Shown here: piece after piece, positions 13,670 through 21,272 of the stretch
Position numbering within the stretch: the stretch's first letter is position 1
Layout of the letters: each line of letters opens with the position of its first letter
Origin: Nocardioides szechwanensis
GTDB lineage: Bacteria; Actinomycetota; Actinomycetes; Propionibacteriales; Nocardioidaceae
DNA: 64,000 nucleotides
Assembly (NCBI RefSeq): GCF_900103935.1
Contig: NZ_FNIC01000002.1
Location: forward strand, 434,001-498,000
Reading direction: 5' to 3'
Notes under the pieces: model-generated
Told to the model about the DNA's origin: nothing
Databases searched by the model: none
The model's input: only the letters and a program-made list of their open reading frames with translations
Position numbers and translations under genes: made by a program

Positions 13670-13776
13670 GAAGATACCTCCGGGTACGGTCGGTCATCGT
13701 ACGGAAAGGACCGCGGCAGGGTGCGAGAAACCGTCGAACCGGTCGCCTTGCATCGCCGTTCGGGATTCTTGGACCC

Positions 13777-13796
13777 TCGACCCCCACCGGGGGCAC
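13777..13796 (+). repeat. att-like direct repeat, right copy
   Basis: TCGACCCCCACCGGGGGCAC, identical to the tRNA 3' end. It continues TA where the tRNA has CA. The rest of the tRNA is absent here. Confidence 0.6.
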
Positions 13797-13832
13797 TAGC
13801 GTGTCGATCCTCGGACTCTCGGAAGATCGGAC

Positions 13833-15206
13833 GTGCTCATGGAGATCGTGCACTCGGCCATCGCCATCCTGGCGGCCATCCTGCTCATCATCGCCCTCAA
13901 GGTCGACCCGGTGATCTCGCTGCTGCTGGCGTGCGTCTACCTCGGGCTCGCCACCAGCCAGGGTGCCGAGGGCACCGTGAGTGCGATCACCGGAGGCTTC
14001 GGCGAGATCATGGCCGAGGTGGGTCTGTTGATCGGATTCGGCGTGCTGATCGGGGCGCTGCTCCACTCGATGGGCACCTTCCGCGACCTGGTGGAGATCC
14101 TCGCGCGCCGGGTGGGTCGGCGGCTGCCGTACGCCATGGCGGCCACGCTCTCCACGATCTTCCCGTCCATCTACGTCGACGTGCAGGTCGTGCTGGCGGC
14201 GCCGATGGCCAAGGAGTCGGCGCCGGCCGTGGACAGGAAGCACGGCCTGCCGTGGCTCGCCGGGGCGATGGCCATCGGCATCTTCTCGGGCTACGTCTTC
14301 GTGGTGCCCGGCCTCGCTGCGGTCGCGATCGCCGGGCTGATGGACGTCCCGCTCGGCACCTACCTGATGTACGGCCTCCCGATCGGGCTGACGACCGCCC
14401 TGGTCACGACCTTCCTGTTCCGGGTGCTGCTGGGCCGCGGCCTGTGGAACGACGAGACCGACTACGACCAGGACGTGGTCCTGGAGGACGGCCGTCCTCA
14501 CGACGAGACCGAGGACGTACCCCTGGCCGAGCGCGCCGTGCGACTGCCGCTGCTGGTCCGCCTGCTGCCGATCCTGGTGCCGCTGGTGCTGATCGCCACC
14601 GCGGCGATCCTCGACGTGGCGGACGCCTCCAACGACGTGATCGCGTTCCTCGGCGACGCCAACATCGCCCTCTTCCTGGGCCTGCTGATCGCCTTCGCCA
14701 TGGTGCGCTTCTCGATGGAGTCCGACGGGGTCGGCAAGGTCCTCACCGCCGGCTTCCACACCACCGGCGAGATCCTGCTGGTCACCGGCGTCGGCGGGTC
14801 GCTCGGCGCCGTCATCGCTGCGAGCGGCATGGACGCAACCCTCGAGGACCTGTTCTCCGCCGATGCCAACGCCCCGGTGTTCCTCAGCATCCTGCTCGCC
14901 TGGTTCATCGCCGCGGTGCTGCACTTCGCGATCGGATCCGTCTCGGTCGGGGCGATCACCGCGGCCGGGATCATTTCCCCGGTGGTCGGCTCGCTGGGGG
15001 TCGACCCCGTGGTGATCGCGCTCGCCATCGCCTCGGGCGCGATGTTCGCGCTGCACGTCAACAGCAACTTCTTCTGGATGTTCAGCACCCTCCTCGACCT
15101 CTCGACGAAGGGAAGCCTGAAGACCCTGACCCTGGCGACGTCGCTCGGTGCGGTCGTCTCCCTGCCGCTCGTGCTGCTCGCCAGCCTGGTGGCCGCGGCT
15201 ACCTAG
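13833..15206 (+). CDS. GntP family permease (gluconate or related acid)
   Basis: 457 residues with about 12 predicted membrane segments. GntP-like stretches include FPSIYVDVQVVLAAPMAKE, a helix pair near GIFSGYVFVVPGLAAVAIAG, and the C-terminal AIASGAMFALHVNSNFFWMF. Members import gluconate or similar hydroxy acids with protons. GTG at 13,833 is chosen because GGAAG lies 7 bases upstream; ATG at 13,839 is possible. It stands alone with no kinase or regulator nearby, so the substrate is unproven. Confidence 0.88.
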   Translation: MLMEIVHSAIAILAAILLIIALKVDPVISLLLACVYLGLATSQGAEGTVSAITGGFGEIMAEVGLLIGFGVLIGALLHSMGTFRDLVEILARRVGRRLPYAMAATLSTIFPSIYVDVQVVLAAPMAKESAPAVDRKHGLPWLAGAMAIGIFSGYVFVVPGLAAVAIAGLMDVPLGTYLMYGLPIGLTTALVTTFLFRVLLGRGLWNDETDYDQDVVLEDGRPHDETEDVPLAERAVRLPLLVRLLPILVPLVLIATAAILDVADASNDVIAFLGDANIALFLGLLIAFAMVRFSMESDGVGKVLTAGFHTTGEILLVTGVGGSLGAVIAASGMDATLEDLFSADANAPVFLSILLAWFIAAVLHFAIGSVSVGAITAAGIISPVVGSLGVDPVVIALAIASGAMFALHVNSNFFWMFSTLLDLSTKGSLKTLTLATSLGAVVSLPLVLLASLVAAAT

Positions 15207-15235
15207 TCGTACTCGCGGTGCAATGGCCAACGTTT

Positions 15236-15268
15236 ATTGGTGTATCCAAAACGAGAGAGACATATACT
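15236..15268 (+). promoter_or_regulatory. Promoter with possible operator for nucleotidyltransferase/HEPN pair
   Basis: TATACT at 15,263-15,268 ends 7 bases before the ATG at 15,276, so the transcript may be leaderless. Just upstream, TTGG-TGTAT-CCAA (15,237-15,249) is an inverted repeat that a winged-helix protein could bind. The stretch is AT-rich compared with its surroundings. Confidence 0.45.
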
Positions 15269-15275
15269 ATTAGAT

Positions 15276-15998
15276 ATGGACCTATCTGATCCGACACGGG
15301 CCGTGATGCCTACTCTCGACGGCCCGGTGCTGGCTGTCCTGGCTACTGCTGGTCGGCCGCTGACTGTGGGCCAGGTCGCGGCGGAGGTGGCACGAGGGTC
15401 CGAGATCGGTGTCCGGCGAAGTCTCGCGCGACTCGTCGAGCAGGGCACGGTCCGGGCCACCTTGATGGGGCGAAACCGGGTCCACGAGCTCAATCGCGAC
15501 CATGTCGCCGCTCAGGTCGCAGTGCTATTGGCCGGGCTAAGGCTTGACCTATGGGAGCGATTCCGGTCCGAGCTGAGGTCGTGGAAGATCCCCCCGCTCT
15601 ACGCCGCTGTCTTCGGCTCTGCGGCGCGAGGTGACGGAGGCGTAGACAGCGACATCGACCTGCTCGTCGTCCACCAAGTATTTCCTGGTGAGAAGAGGCC
15701 AAAGAGCGTCCGCAGCGACATCCGAACTCAGGTTGCGGACGCAGCAGGCGCCGTGACTCTAAGCGCCGCTGATCGAGATGCGGAGAAGCGCTGGGAGAGC
15801 CAACTTGCCGATCTGCACGACCGGGTAGAGCGATGGACCGGCAACCCACTACAGATCGTCGACTTGTCCTTCTATGAATGGCGCCATCCGCCTAAGGAGT
15901 ATCAGCCTCTGCTGTCTGATGTCCGCCGCGACGGAGTCGAGCTGGTCAAGGCGCGCGGACTCAAGATATGGACTACCACGGGGCCAGCTGATGGCTAA
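15276..15998 (+). CDS. Winged-helix nucleotidyltransferase, putative antitoxin (MNT type)
   Basis: 240 residues. The N-terminal 70 form a winged helix (PLTVGQVAAEVARG ... RRSLARLVEQGTV). The second part is a minimal nucleotidyltransferase: FGSAARGDGGVDSDIDLLVV from about residue 113, with the GS motif and both Asp of DxD, then a third acidic strand near LQIVDLSFYEW. In MNT-HEPN pairs this enzyme AMPylates the HEPN toxin. ATG at 15,276 is chosen over TTG 15,237 because of the -10 at leaderless spacing. Its stop overlaps the next start by 8 bases. Base composition is lower in GC than its neighbours, which suggests transfer. Confidence 0.8.
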   Translation: MDLSDPTRAVMPTLDGPVLAVLATAGRPLTVGQVAAEVARGSEIGVRRSLARLVEQGTVRATLMGRNRVHELNRDHVAAQVAVLLAGLRLDLWERFRSELRSWKIPPLYAAVFGSAARGDGGVDSDIDLLVVHQVFPGEKRPKSVRSDIRTQVADAAGAVTLSAADRDAEKRWESQLADLHDRVERWTGNPLQIVDLSFYEWRHPPKEYQPLLSDVRRDGVELVKARGLKIWTTTGPADG

Positions 15999-16401
15999 GC
16001 CGCCGCGGACCCGCGTGGCCGACAACGACAATGCTCGGACGCGGGCTCAAGCGGCTGTCGCGTACCTCGAGGTCGCCGGGCTCGTTCTCGATGATGATTC
16101 AACCGCTATGCCTGGCGTCGCGGCGGGTCTTGCGGTCCTCGCCGGCATCGCAGCGTCCGACGCGATCTGTGCTCGACGACTTGGTGTGATTCACCGCGGC
16201 GATGACCATCGAGCGGCTTCCGGACTCCTCGCCACTGCGACCCCCGACGGAGCAAAGCTGTCTCAGGTGTTCCGCCGACTCATCGACATGAAGGACGAAG
16301 CGCACTACGGACTAAACCTCGTGTCCTCGCGCAAGGCGCGTGATGCAGTGCGTTGGGCGCAGACCCTGGTGTCTCGAGCGGCCGAGGAGCTTGAACGCTG
16401 A
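15991..16401 (+). CDS. HEPN-like protein, putative toxin partner
   Basis: 136 residues, mostly helical. A segment RRLIDMKDEAHYGLN (about residues 92-106) resembles the HEPN RNase active-site helix (basic residue, D/N, then H/Y), though the spacing is not the canonical R-x4-6-H. The ATG overlaps the nucleotidyltransferase stop by 8 bases, the arrangement of toxin-antitoxin pairs. The role as toxin is inferred from partner and fold; the call would fall if the helix is not HEPN. Confidence 0.6.
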   Translation: MAKPPRTRVADNDNARTRAQAAVAYLEVAGLVLDDDSTAMPGVAAGLAVLAGIAASDAICARRLGVIHRGDDHRAASGLLATATPDGAKLSQVFRRLIDMKDEAHYGLNLVSSRKARDAVRWAQTLVSRAAEELER

Positions 16402-16451
16402 CGAGGTAGTTCGCTGCGTGACCCGAAGGACGCACCGCCCGTGTCGACGAG

Positions 16452-17408
16452 CTACACAGCCTCGCGCAGGTCCGAACTCCAAGCCTCGACGAGGTCGAGG
16501 TACTCCTCGGGGCTCTCCATCATCAGCGCGTGCCGGCGGTCGTCGAGGACGTGACCGACCCAGTCGGGGCGGGACTTGAGCATCTGGCGCAGGACCCGGG
16601 CCGGGACGAGGGCGTCGGCGGTGCCGCCGAGGACGAGGGTGGGTGCCTCCACGGAGGCGATCGCGCGGAGCACGCGGCGCGGGCTGGCCCACAGCCGGGT
16701 GATCGAGCCCAGGGCGGTGCGGAGGGCGCGGCGCCGGGCGGCGACGAGGTCCGCGTCGTCGTCGGCGAACTCCTTCGCCATGAGCTCGATCAGCTCGGGG
16801 CGGACGCCGTCGGGGTCGGTGAAGATCAGGCGCAGCAGGTGACGGTTGCGGCGCTCGTCGGAGCCGGTCCCGGCGCCGACGACGCTCAGGGCCGTGGCGC
16901 TGATCGAGGACAGCACGATCGGGGCCATCCCGTCGATGGTGGCGCGCGCCGGCATCAGCAGCTTCACGGGATGCGAGGGCGGTACGGCGGGGGAGACCAG
17001 CACCAGCCGCTCCACGCGCTCGGGCTGCTGCGCGGCGAGGAGTACGGCGATCAGCCCGCCCATCGAGTTGCCGTGCAGCGTGAAGCGCGTCCAGCCGAGG
17101 GCGTCGGCGACCTGCAGCACGAACGCGACGTACCCGTCGATGGTCAGCGGGTCGCCCGGCCCGGCCGGCGTGTGCCCGAAGCCGGGAAGGTCGACGGCGA
17201 CCACCGGGCCGGAGGCGCGCAGGCCCGGCATGACCTCGACCCAGGTGACCGACGAGCCGCCGAGACCGTGCACCAGCAGGTGCGGCGTCCCGGTCTCGGC
17301 CCCCCTCTCGGCGGGCGCGCGCAGGACTCTGACCGGTCGACCTCCCACCTCGAGCGTCTCGTCGACCACGCCGGGCCAGGTGGGGCCGATCTCGTCTACC
17401 AGTTGCAT
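16452..17408 (-). CDS. Alpha/beta hydrolase
   Basis: 318 residues. It shows the oxyanion motif LLVHGLGGSSVTW, the nucleophile elbow GNSMGG, a late Asp in GGTADALVPARV and a C-terminal His in DDRRHALMMESPEEY, completing a Ser-Asp-His triad. The helical lid (about 150-230) is typical of lipase/esterase relatives. The substrate is unknown. ATG at 17,408 is chosen over GTG 17,462 because GATACT lies 6 bases upstream. Confidence 0.87.
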   Translation of the reverse strand: MQLVDEIGPTWPGVVDETLEVGGRPVRVLRAPAERGAETGTPHLLVHGLGGSSVTWVEVMPGLRASGPVVAVDLPGFGHTPAGPGDPLTIDGYVAFVLQVADALGWTRFTLHGNSMGGLIAVLLAAQQPERVERLVLVSPAVPPSHPVKLLMPARATIDGMAPIVLSSISATALSVVGAGTGSDERRNRHLLRLIFTDPDGVRPELIELMAKEFADDDADLVAARRRALRTALGSITRLWASPRRVLRAIASVEAPTLVLGGTADALVPARVLRQMLKSRPDWVGHVLDDRRHALMMESPEEYLDLVEAWSSDLREAV

Positions 17409-17414
17409 ACCGGG

Positions 17415-17420
17415 AGTATC
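17415..17420 (-). promoter_or_regulatory. -10 hexamer GATACT, leaderless spacing
   Basis: GATACT, six bases, then the hydrolase ATG on the minus strand. Confidence 0.5.
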
Positions 17421-17462
17421 TCGGCAGCCTCTGCGACCGGGGCACACCCCTGGAGGTGACAC

Positions 17463-17493
17463 TTGCCTTCAGGTCGACCTGAAGCGGCAGAGT
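17463..17493 (+). promoter_or_regulatory. MerR-type promoter with 18-bp perfect palindrome
   Basis: CTTCAGGTCGACCTGAAG (17,467-17,484) is a perfect palindrome. It lies between TTGCCT (-35, 17,463-17,468) and CAGAGT (-10, 17,488-17,493), which are 19 bases apart. Long 19-bp spacers holding a palindrome are the hallmark of MerR-family activated promoters. The -10 ends 7 bases before the methyltransferase ATG. No merR gene is in the window nearby. Confidence 0.55.
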
Positions 17494-17500
17494 GATCCCC

Positions 17501-18148
17501 ATGAGCCATGAGCACCACGAGGTCGACCTCGCCACGATGTACACGCAGGAGACCTGGGACGCGCGGTACGCCGAGTCCGAGCGGGTCTGGAGCGGCAACC
17601 CCAACCCCCGCCTGGTCGAGCAGGTCGCGGGCCTGACGCCCGGCCGCGCGCTGGACGTCGGCTGCGGCGAGGGCGCCGACGTCGTCTGGCTGGCGCAGCA
17701 GGGCTGGGCCGCGACCGGCGTCGACGTCTCCGAGGTGGCGCTGCTCAAGGCGGCCGCGCACGCCGAGGAGGCCGGGGTCGAGGACAAGGTCCTCTGGGAA
17801 CGCCTCGACCTGATCGGTGGCGACGAGCTGCCCGGTGACCAGGACCTGGTGTCGGTGCAGTTCTTCCACCCGCCGCCGGCGATCTTCGCCGAGATCCACG
17901 AGCGGATCGGCGCCGCGGTGCGCCCCGGTGGACACCTGCTCGTCGTCGGCCACCACCCGGACGACGTCACCACGGGCGTACGGCGCCCGCACGGACCGGA
18001 CCTGCTCTTCACCCCGGAGCGCGTGGTCGCCGCCCTGGACCCCGCGGCTTGGGAGGTGCTCGTCGCCGAGACGCCCACCCGTGAGCACCAGCACGGGGAC
18101 GGTCCGGCGACGGTGACCGACACGGTGGTGCTCGCCCGAAAGAGGTGA
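17501..18148 (+). CDS. Class I SAM-dependent methyltransferase behind MerR-like operator
   Basis: 215 residues. It opens TQETWDARYAESERVWSGNPNP, then motif I ALDVGCGEGADVVWLAQQGW and VTGVDVSEVAL-like acidic strand, a layout shared with TPMT/TehB-type detoxifying methyltransferases. ATG 17,501 is preferred over GTG 17,492 because it fits a leaderless start 7 bases after the -10. There is no good ribosome site. The operator suggests induction by a small toxic compound or metal; that is inference. Confidence 0.85.
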   Translation: MSHEHHEVDLATMYTQETWDARYAESERVWSGNPNPRLVEQVAGLTPGRALDVGCGEGADVVWLAQQGWAATGVDVSEVALLKAAAHAEEAGVEDKVLWERLDLIGGDELPGDQDLVSVQFFHPPPAIFAEIHERIGAAVRPGGHLLVVGHHPDDVTTGVRRPHGPDLLFTPERVVAALDPAAWEVLVAETPTREHQHGDGPATVTDTVVLARKR

Positions 18149-18181
18149 CTCGACGCCGGTGACGGCAGTCACCTTCAGGTC

Positions 18182-18187
18182 TACCGT
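18182..18187 (+). promoter_or_regulatory. -10 hexamer TACCGT for GH5 gene
   Basis: TACCGT ends 7 bases before the ATG at 18,195. It overlaps CTTCAGGTCTACC (18,173-18,185), which matches the left part of the palindrome at 17,467 at 12 of 13 positions and may be a second, weaker site for the same regulator. Confidence 0.4.
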
Positions 18188-18194
18188 TCGTTGG

Positions 18195-19745
18195 ATGAGG
18201 GTGACGAGAACACGTTCTACCTGGCTCGGGCTGCTGGCTGCGGCGCTCATGGTGCCCACGTTCGGCGTCGGGGGTTTCGAGACGGTTGCCAGCGCAACCT
18301 CCTCAACCAGCGCAGTCGGGGGTTTCGAGACGGTTGCCAGCGCAACCTCCTCAACCACCGTTGGGCCTGCGCCGCAGCTGCGGCGTAAGGGTCGCTGGCT
18401 GGTCGACCCGCAGGGCCGGGTGGTGATCGTGCACGGGCTCAACCTCGTCTACAAGCGCAAGCCCTACGCGCCACCGGCCAAGGTCACCGGCTTCCAGGCG
18501 CGCGACGCCCGGTGGCTGGCCCGGCACGGCTTCAACGGCGCGCGGATCGGCACGCTGTGGGCCGGGCTGACCCCGGACGCGCCCGGCCAGGGCGACCCGT
18601 CGTACCTCAAGCGGTGGCAGCGGGTCATGGACCTGCTCGCCGGGCAGAAGATATGGATGCAGCTCGACGCCCACCAGGACCAGTGGCACGAGATCTACGG
18701 CGGCGAGGGTGCCCCCGACTGGGCGGTGATCCGGCCGGCGCCGTACAACGCGCTGCCGCCGGTGGTCGCACCGTTCCCGACCGGCTACTGGACCCCCGAG
18801 GTCTCCACGGTCTTCGACAACTTCTGGGCCAACCAGGACGGGTTGCTCGACGGCTGGGTCGCGGCCTGGCGGGTCGCGGCGAAGGAGTGGAAGCGCCAGC
18901 CCTACCTGATGGGCTACGACCTGATCAACGAGCCCTGGATGGGCACCGAGTGGGAGACCTGCCTGGTCGACGGCTGCCCCTCGTCGTACGCCAACGAGCT
19001 CCAGCCGGCGCTGGAGAAGGCCACGCGGGCGATCCGCAAGATCGACCAGCGCAACATCGTGTGGTGGGAGCCGCAGCAGTTCGCCGGCGGCCAGAAGCTC
19101 GACACGTTCTTCGAGAAGATGGTGGGGGAGCGCCAGCTCGGGCTCTCCTGGCACAGCTACTGCCCCGACGTGTTCCTCGAGTCGCAGGGCATCCCCGGCG
19201 GCGACGTCGAGAACTGCACCGACTTCGCCAACGACCGGCAGCGCCACGCGCTCGGCCAGGCCCGCGAGATGAACGCCGTACCCCTGATGTCCGAGTGGGG
19301 CGCCACCGACAACATCCGCGCGATCGAGATCGACGCCGACGTGGCCGACCGCCACCTCATGGGCTGGACCCACTGGGCCTACAAGTTCTGGAACGACCCC
19401 ACCACGGCCGACAACGCCCAGGGCCTGTTCCGCGACGACCGCGACCTGACGACGGTGAAGAAGGCCAAGCTGCGGCGCCTGGTGCGCACCTACGCCCAGG
19501 CCACCGCCGGTACGCCGCTGCGGATGCGCTTCGACGCCAAGACGGGTGCGTTCGCCTACCGCTACCGGCCCGACCGCCGGATCACCGCACCGACGCAGGT
19601 CTTCGTGAGCCCGATCCACTACCCCCGCGGCTACGTCGTGCGCGTCGACAACGGCCGCGTCGTACGGCGTGACGGGCGGCTGCTCAGCGTGCAGCCGACC
19701 TCGCGCCAGGTGGTGACCGTGCGGGTGGTCCAGCGCCGCCGTTGA
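18195..19745 (+). CDS. Secreted glycoside hydrolase family 5 (endoglycoceramidase-like)
   Basis: 516 residues. A signal peptide (about 1-25) is followed by a linker with two exact copies of VGGFETVASATSST. The TIM-barrel domain has GLNLVYKRKPYAP, the acid/base Glu in GYDLINEPWMG, the HSY motif in LSWHSYCPD, and the nucleophile Glu in PLMSEWGATDN, as in GH5 ceramidase/cellulase relatives. A short beta domain closes the protein. It should cut glucosides outside the cell; whether lipid or polysaccharide is unclear. ATG 18,195 fits the signal peptide and the -10. Confidence 0.85.
   Translation: MRVTRTRSTWLGLLAAALMVPTFGVGGFETVASATSSTSAVGGFETVASATSSTTVGPAPQLRRKGRWLVDPQGRVVIVHGLNLVYKRKPYAPPAKVTGFQARDARWLARHGFNGARIGTLWAGLTPDAPGQGDPSYLKRWQRVMDLLAGQKIWMQLDAHQDQWHEIYGGEGAPDWAVIRPAPYNALPPVVAPFPTGYWTPEVSTVFDNFWANQDGLLDGWVAAWRVAAKEWKRQPYLMGYDLINEPWMGTEWETCLVDGCPSSYANELQPALEKATRAIRKIDQRNIVWWEPQQFAGGQKLDTFFEKMVGERQLGLSWHSYCPDVFLESQGIPGGDVENCTDFANDRQRHALGQAREMNAVPLMSEWGATDNIRAIEIDADVADRHLMGWTHWAYKFWNDPTTADNAQGLFRDDRDLTTVKKAKLRRLVRTYAQATAGTPLRMRFDAKTGAFAYRYRPDRRITAPTQVFVSPIHYPRGYVVRVDNGRVVRRDGRLLSVQPTSRQVVTVRVVQRRR
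18267..18359. repeat. Tandem pair of REP-like elements inside GH5 gene
   Basis: Two exact 43-base copies (18,267-18,309 and 18,315-18,357), period 48. Each holds GGTTTCGAGACGG, a perfect GGTTGC-CAGC-GCAACC hairpin and CTCAACCA. The copies encode the duplicated peptide in the linker. Confidence 0.85.
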
Positions 19746-19886
19746 GCGTCAGGTTCACAAGGAACTCTCAGGTTTGCGGGAACGCCCGCGCCCGCGCCGA
19801 CGTTGGACTCGGTACAGGCCCTAGACTGGGGTCTAGACAGATCCACCGTCAGAGAGACGGTGACCCGGCCTCCAAGGAGGAGACCA

Positions 19887-20726
19887 ATGCAGAGCAACAA
19901 CCCCGTGTTCAACCGCTCCGAGGAGTTCAAGCGGGGCGGCGGCGCTGCCACCTACCAGGGCTACGGCACCGACCCCTCCACCTGGGGCACCGGCGAGCCC
20001 GGTCAGCCCGGCACCCCCGCCACGCATGCCCCGGTATCCACGGGGCCCATGACCATCGACTCGGTCGTCCAGAAGACCGCCATCACGCTCGGCGTCGTGA
20101 TCATCACCGCGCTCGCCACCTGGATCCTCAGCCCGGACGTGTCGTCCGACGCCGACCTCGGTCCCCTGATCGCCGCCGTCACCATCGGCAGCCTGGGCGC
20201 GTTCGCGCTCTCGATGGTCAACTCGTTCAAGCGCGTCATCAGCCCGGCCCTGGTGCTGGGGTTCGCCGCGCTCGAGGGCGTGGCCCTCGGTGGCATCAGC
20301 AAGCTCTTCGACGCCCAGTTCGGTGACGGTGTCGTGTCCGGTGCCGTCATCGGTACCTTCGCCGCCTTCGCCGGCACGCTGACCGCCTACAAGGTGCTCA
20401 ACATCAAGGTGGGCGACAAGTTCCGCAAGATGGTCATCGCCGGTGTCTTCGGCATGATCGGCCTCAGCATGATGTCGCTGGTCCTGAGCCTCTTCGGGGT
20501 CCAGACCGGACTGTTCGGCGTCAGCGGCCTCGGCATGATCACCGCCGTCGCCGGCCTCGTGCTCGGTGTGTTCATGCTGATCATGGACTTCGACTTCGTC
20601 GAGCAGGGTGTGGCCAACGGCCTGCCCGAGCGGGAGTCGTGGCGTGCCGCGTTCGCGATGACCGTGAGCCTGGTCTGGATCTACACGAACCTGCTCCGCA
20701 TCCTGGCGTTCTTCAGCCAGGACTGA
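19887..20726 (+). CDS. Bax inhibitor-1 / YccA family membrane protein
   Basis: 279 residues. A soluble Gly/Pro/Thr-rich N terminus (1-55) precedes seven predicted membrane segments, ending with the family's MDFDFVEQGVANGLPERESWRAAFAM and a short tail. Members are pH-sensitive calcium leak channels or act in membrane protein turnover. ATG at 19,887 follows AAGGAGG by 6 bases, an unusually strong ribosome site here. An inverted repeat CTAGAC-TGGG-GTCTAG (19,821-19,836) lies in the leader. A strong terminator follows. Confidence 0.9.
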   Translation: MQSNNPVFNRSEEFKRGGGAATYQGYGTDPSTWGTGEPGQPGTPATHAPVSTGPMTIDSVVQKTAITLGVVIITALATWILSPDVSSDADLGPLIAAVTIGSLGAFALSMVNSFKRVISPALVLGFAALEGVALGGISKLFDAQFGDGVVSGAVIGTFAAFAGTLTAYKVLNIKVGDKFRKMVIAGVFGMIGLSMMSLVLSLFGVQTGLFGVSGLGMITAVAGLVLGVFMLIMDFDFVEQGVANGLPERESWRAAFAMTVSLVWIYTNLLRILAFFSQD

Positions 20727-20758
20727 TCAGGCGACCGACACGCTCGGTCGACAACTGC

Positions 20759-20789
20759 AAGGCCCCGAGGGGAGACCCCCGGGGCCTTT
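20759..20789. terminator. Strong rho-independent terminator, usable on both strands
   Basis: AAGGCCCCG and CGGGGCCTT pair perfectly (9 bp) and T follows; the A/T ends are symmetric. It lies between the Bax-inhibitor gene and the convergent YCII gene. Confidence 0.85.
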
Positions 20790-20834
20790 GCCGTGTCCGG
20801 AGGCGACCAGTAGGTCGAGGGTGAGGCACCCGCG

Positions 20835-21200
20835 TCAGGGCTGCGGTGCGTCTGTTGGACCCCCACTGTGGATGGGTCGGACCTCGAGCCCACCTCCCTG
20901 CCGCAGGACCGGGTTGGTTGCCGCCGTGGCGAGCGCAGCGTCCAGGTCGGGAGCGTCGAGGATGTAGACACCAGCAACCACTTGGCGTGAGTCGACGAGA
21001 GGCCCGTCCGTGACCGCCTCGGCGCGAACTGACTTGGCCATGGCCCGCGGCGTGAAGGCCCAGGCAGCGGTCATGGTGGCTTTCGAGGCCAGCTCCTCCG
21101 CGTGCTCGTCACAGACGGCGATCTCGTCCGAGGTGGCAGCGGTCTTGTCAGGTTCGTGGGCGGAGTCATCGCTGTAGATGAGGACTGCGAACTGAGGCAT
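20835..21200 (-). CDS. YCII-related (DGPF) domain protein
   Basis: 121 residues with the fold start MPQFAVLIYSDD and the family triplet TDGPLVDSRQVVAGVYILDAPDLD. The His/Asp pair used in related enzymes is partly kept. Members are small dimeric proteins of uncertain role, often near ECF sigma factors, though none is seen here. ATG 21,200 follows GGAAGG; a longer in-frame start is rejected. Confidence 0.82.
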   Translation of the reverse strand: MPQFAVLIYSDDSAHEPDKTAATSDEIAVCDEHAEELASKATMTAAWAFTPRAMAKSVRAEAVTDGPLVDSRQVVAGVYILDAPDLDAALATAATNPVLRQGGGLEVRPIHSGGPTDAPQP

Positions 21201-21272
21201 CTCGCGCCTTCCATGTGGTTCTCGGCAGCCCATGCGGACAACCAGGGCGTCATCACACCACGCCTCGCCTCG

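Larger units (their letters stand above)
12152..13796. mobile_element. Possible small integrated segment at tRNA 3' end
   Basis: The tRNA 3' end (12,152-12,171) is repeated in direct orientation at 13,777-13,796, and the 1.6 kb between them holds one secreted-protein gene. This is the layout left by integration at a tRNA gene. No integrase is present, so it could be the remnant of a larger island. Confidence 0.4.

Noticed and set aside
18158..18173. GGTGAC-GGCA-GTCACC hairpin after the methyltransferase gene
   Set aside because: Short stem with no T-tract; could be chance in GC-rich DNA, so not called a terminator.
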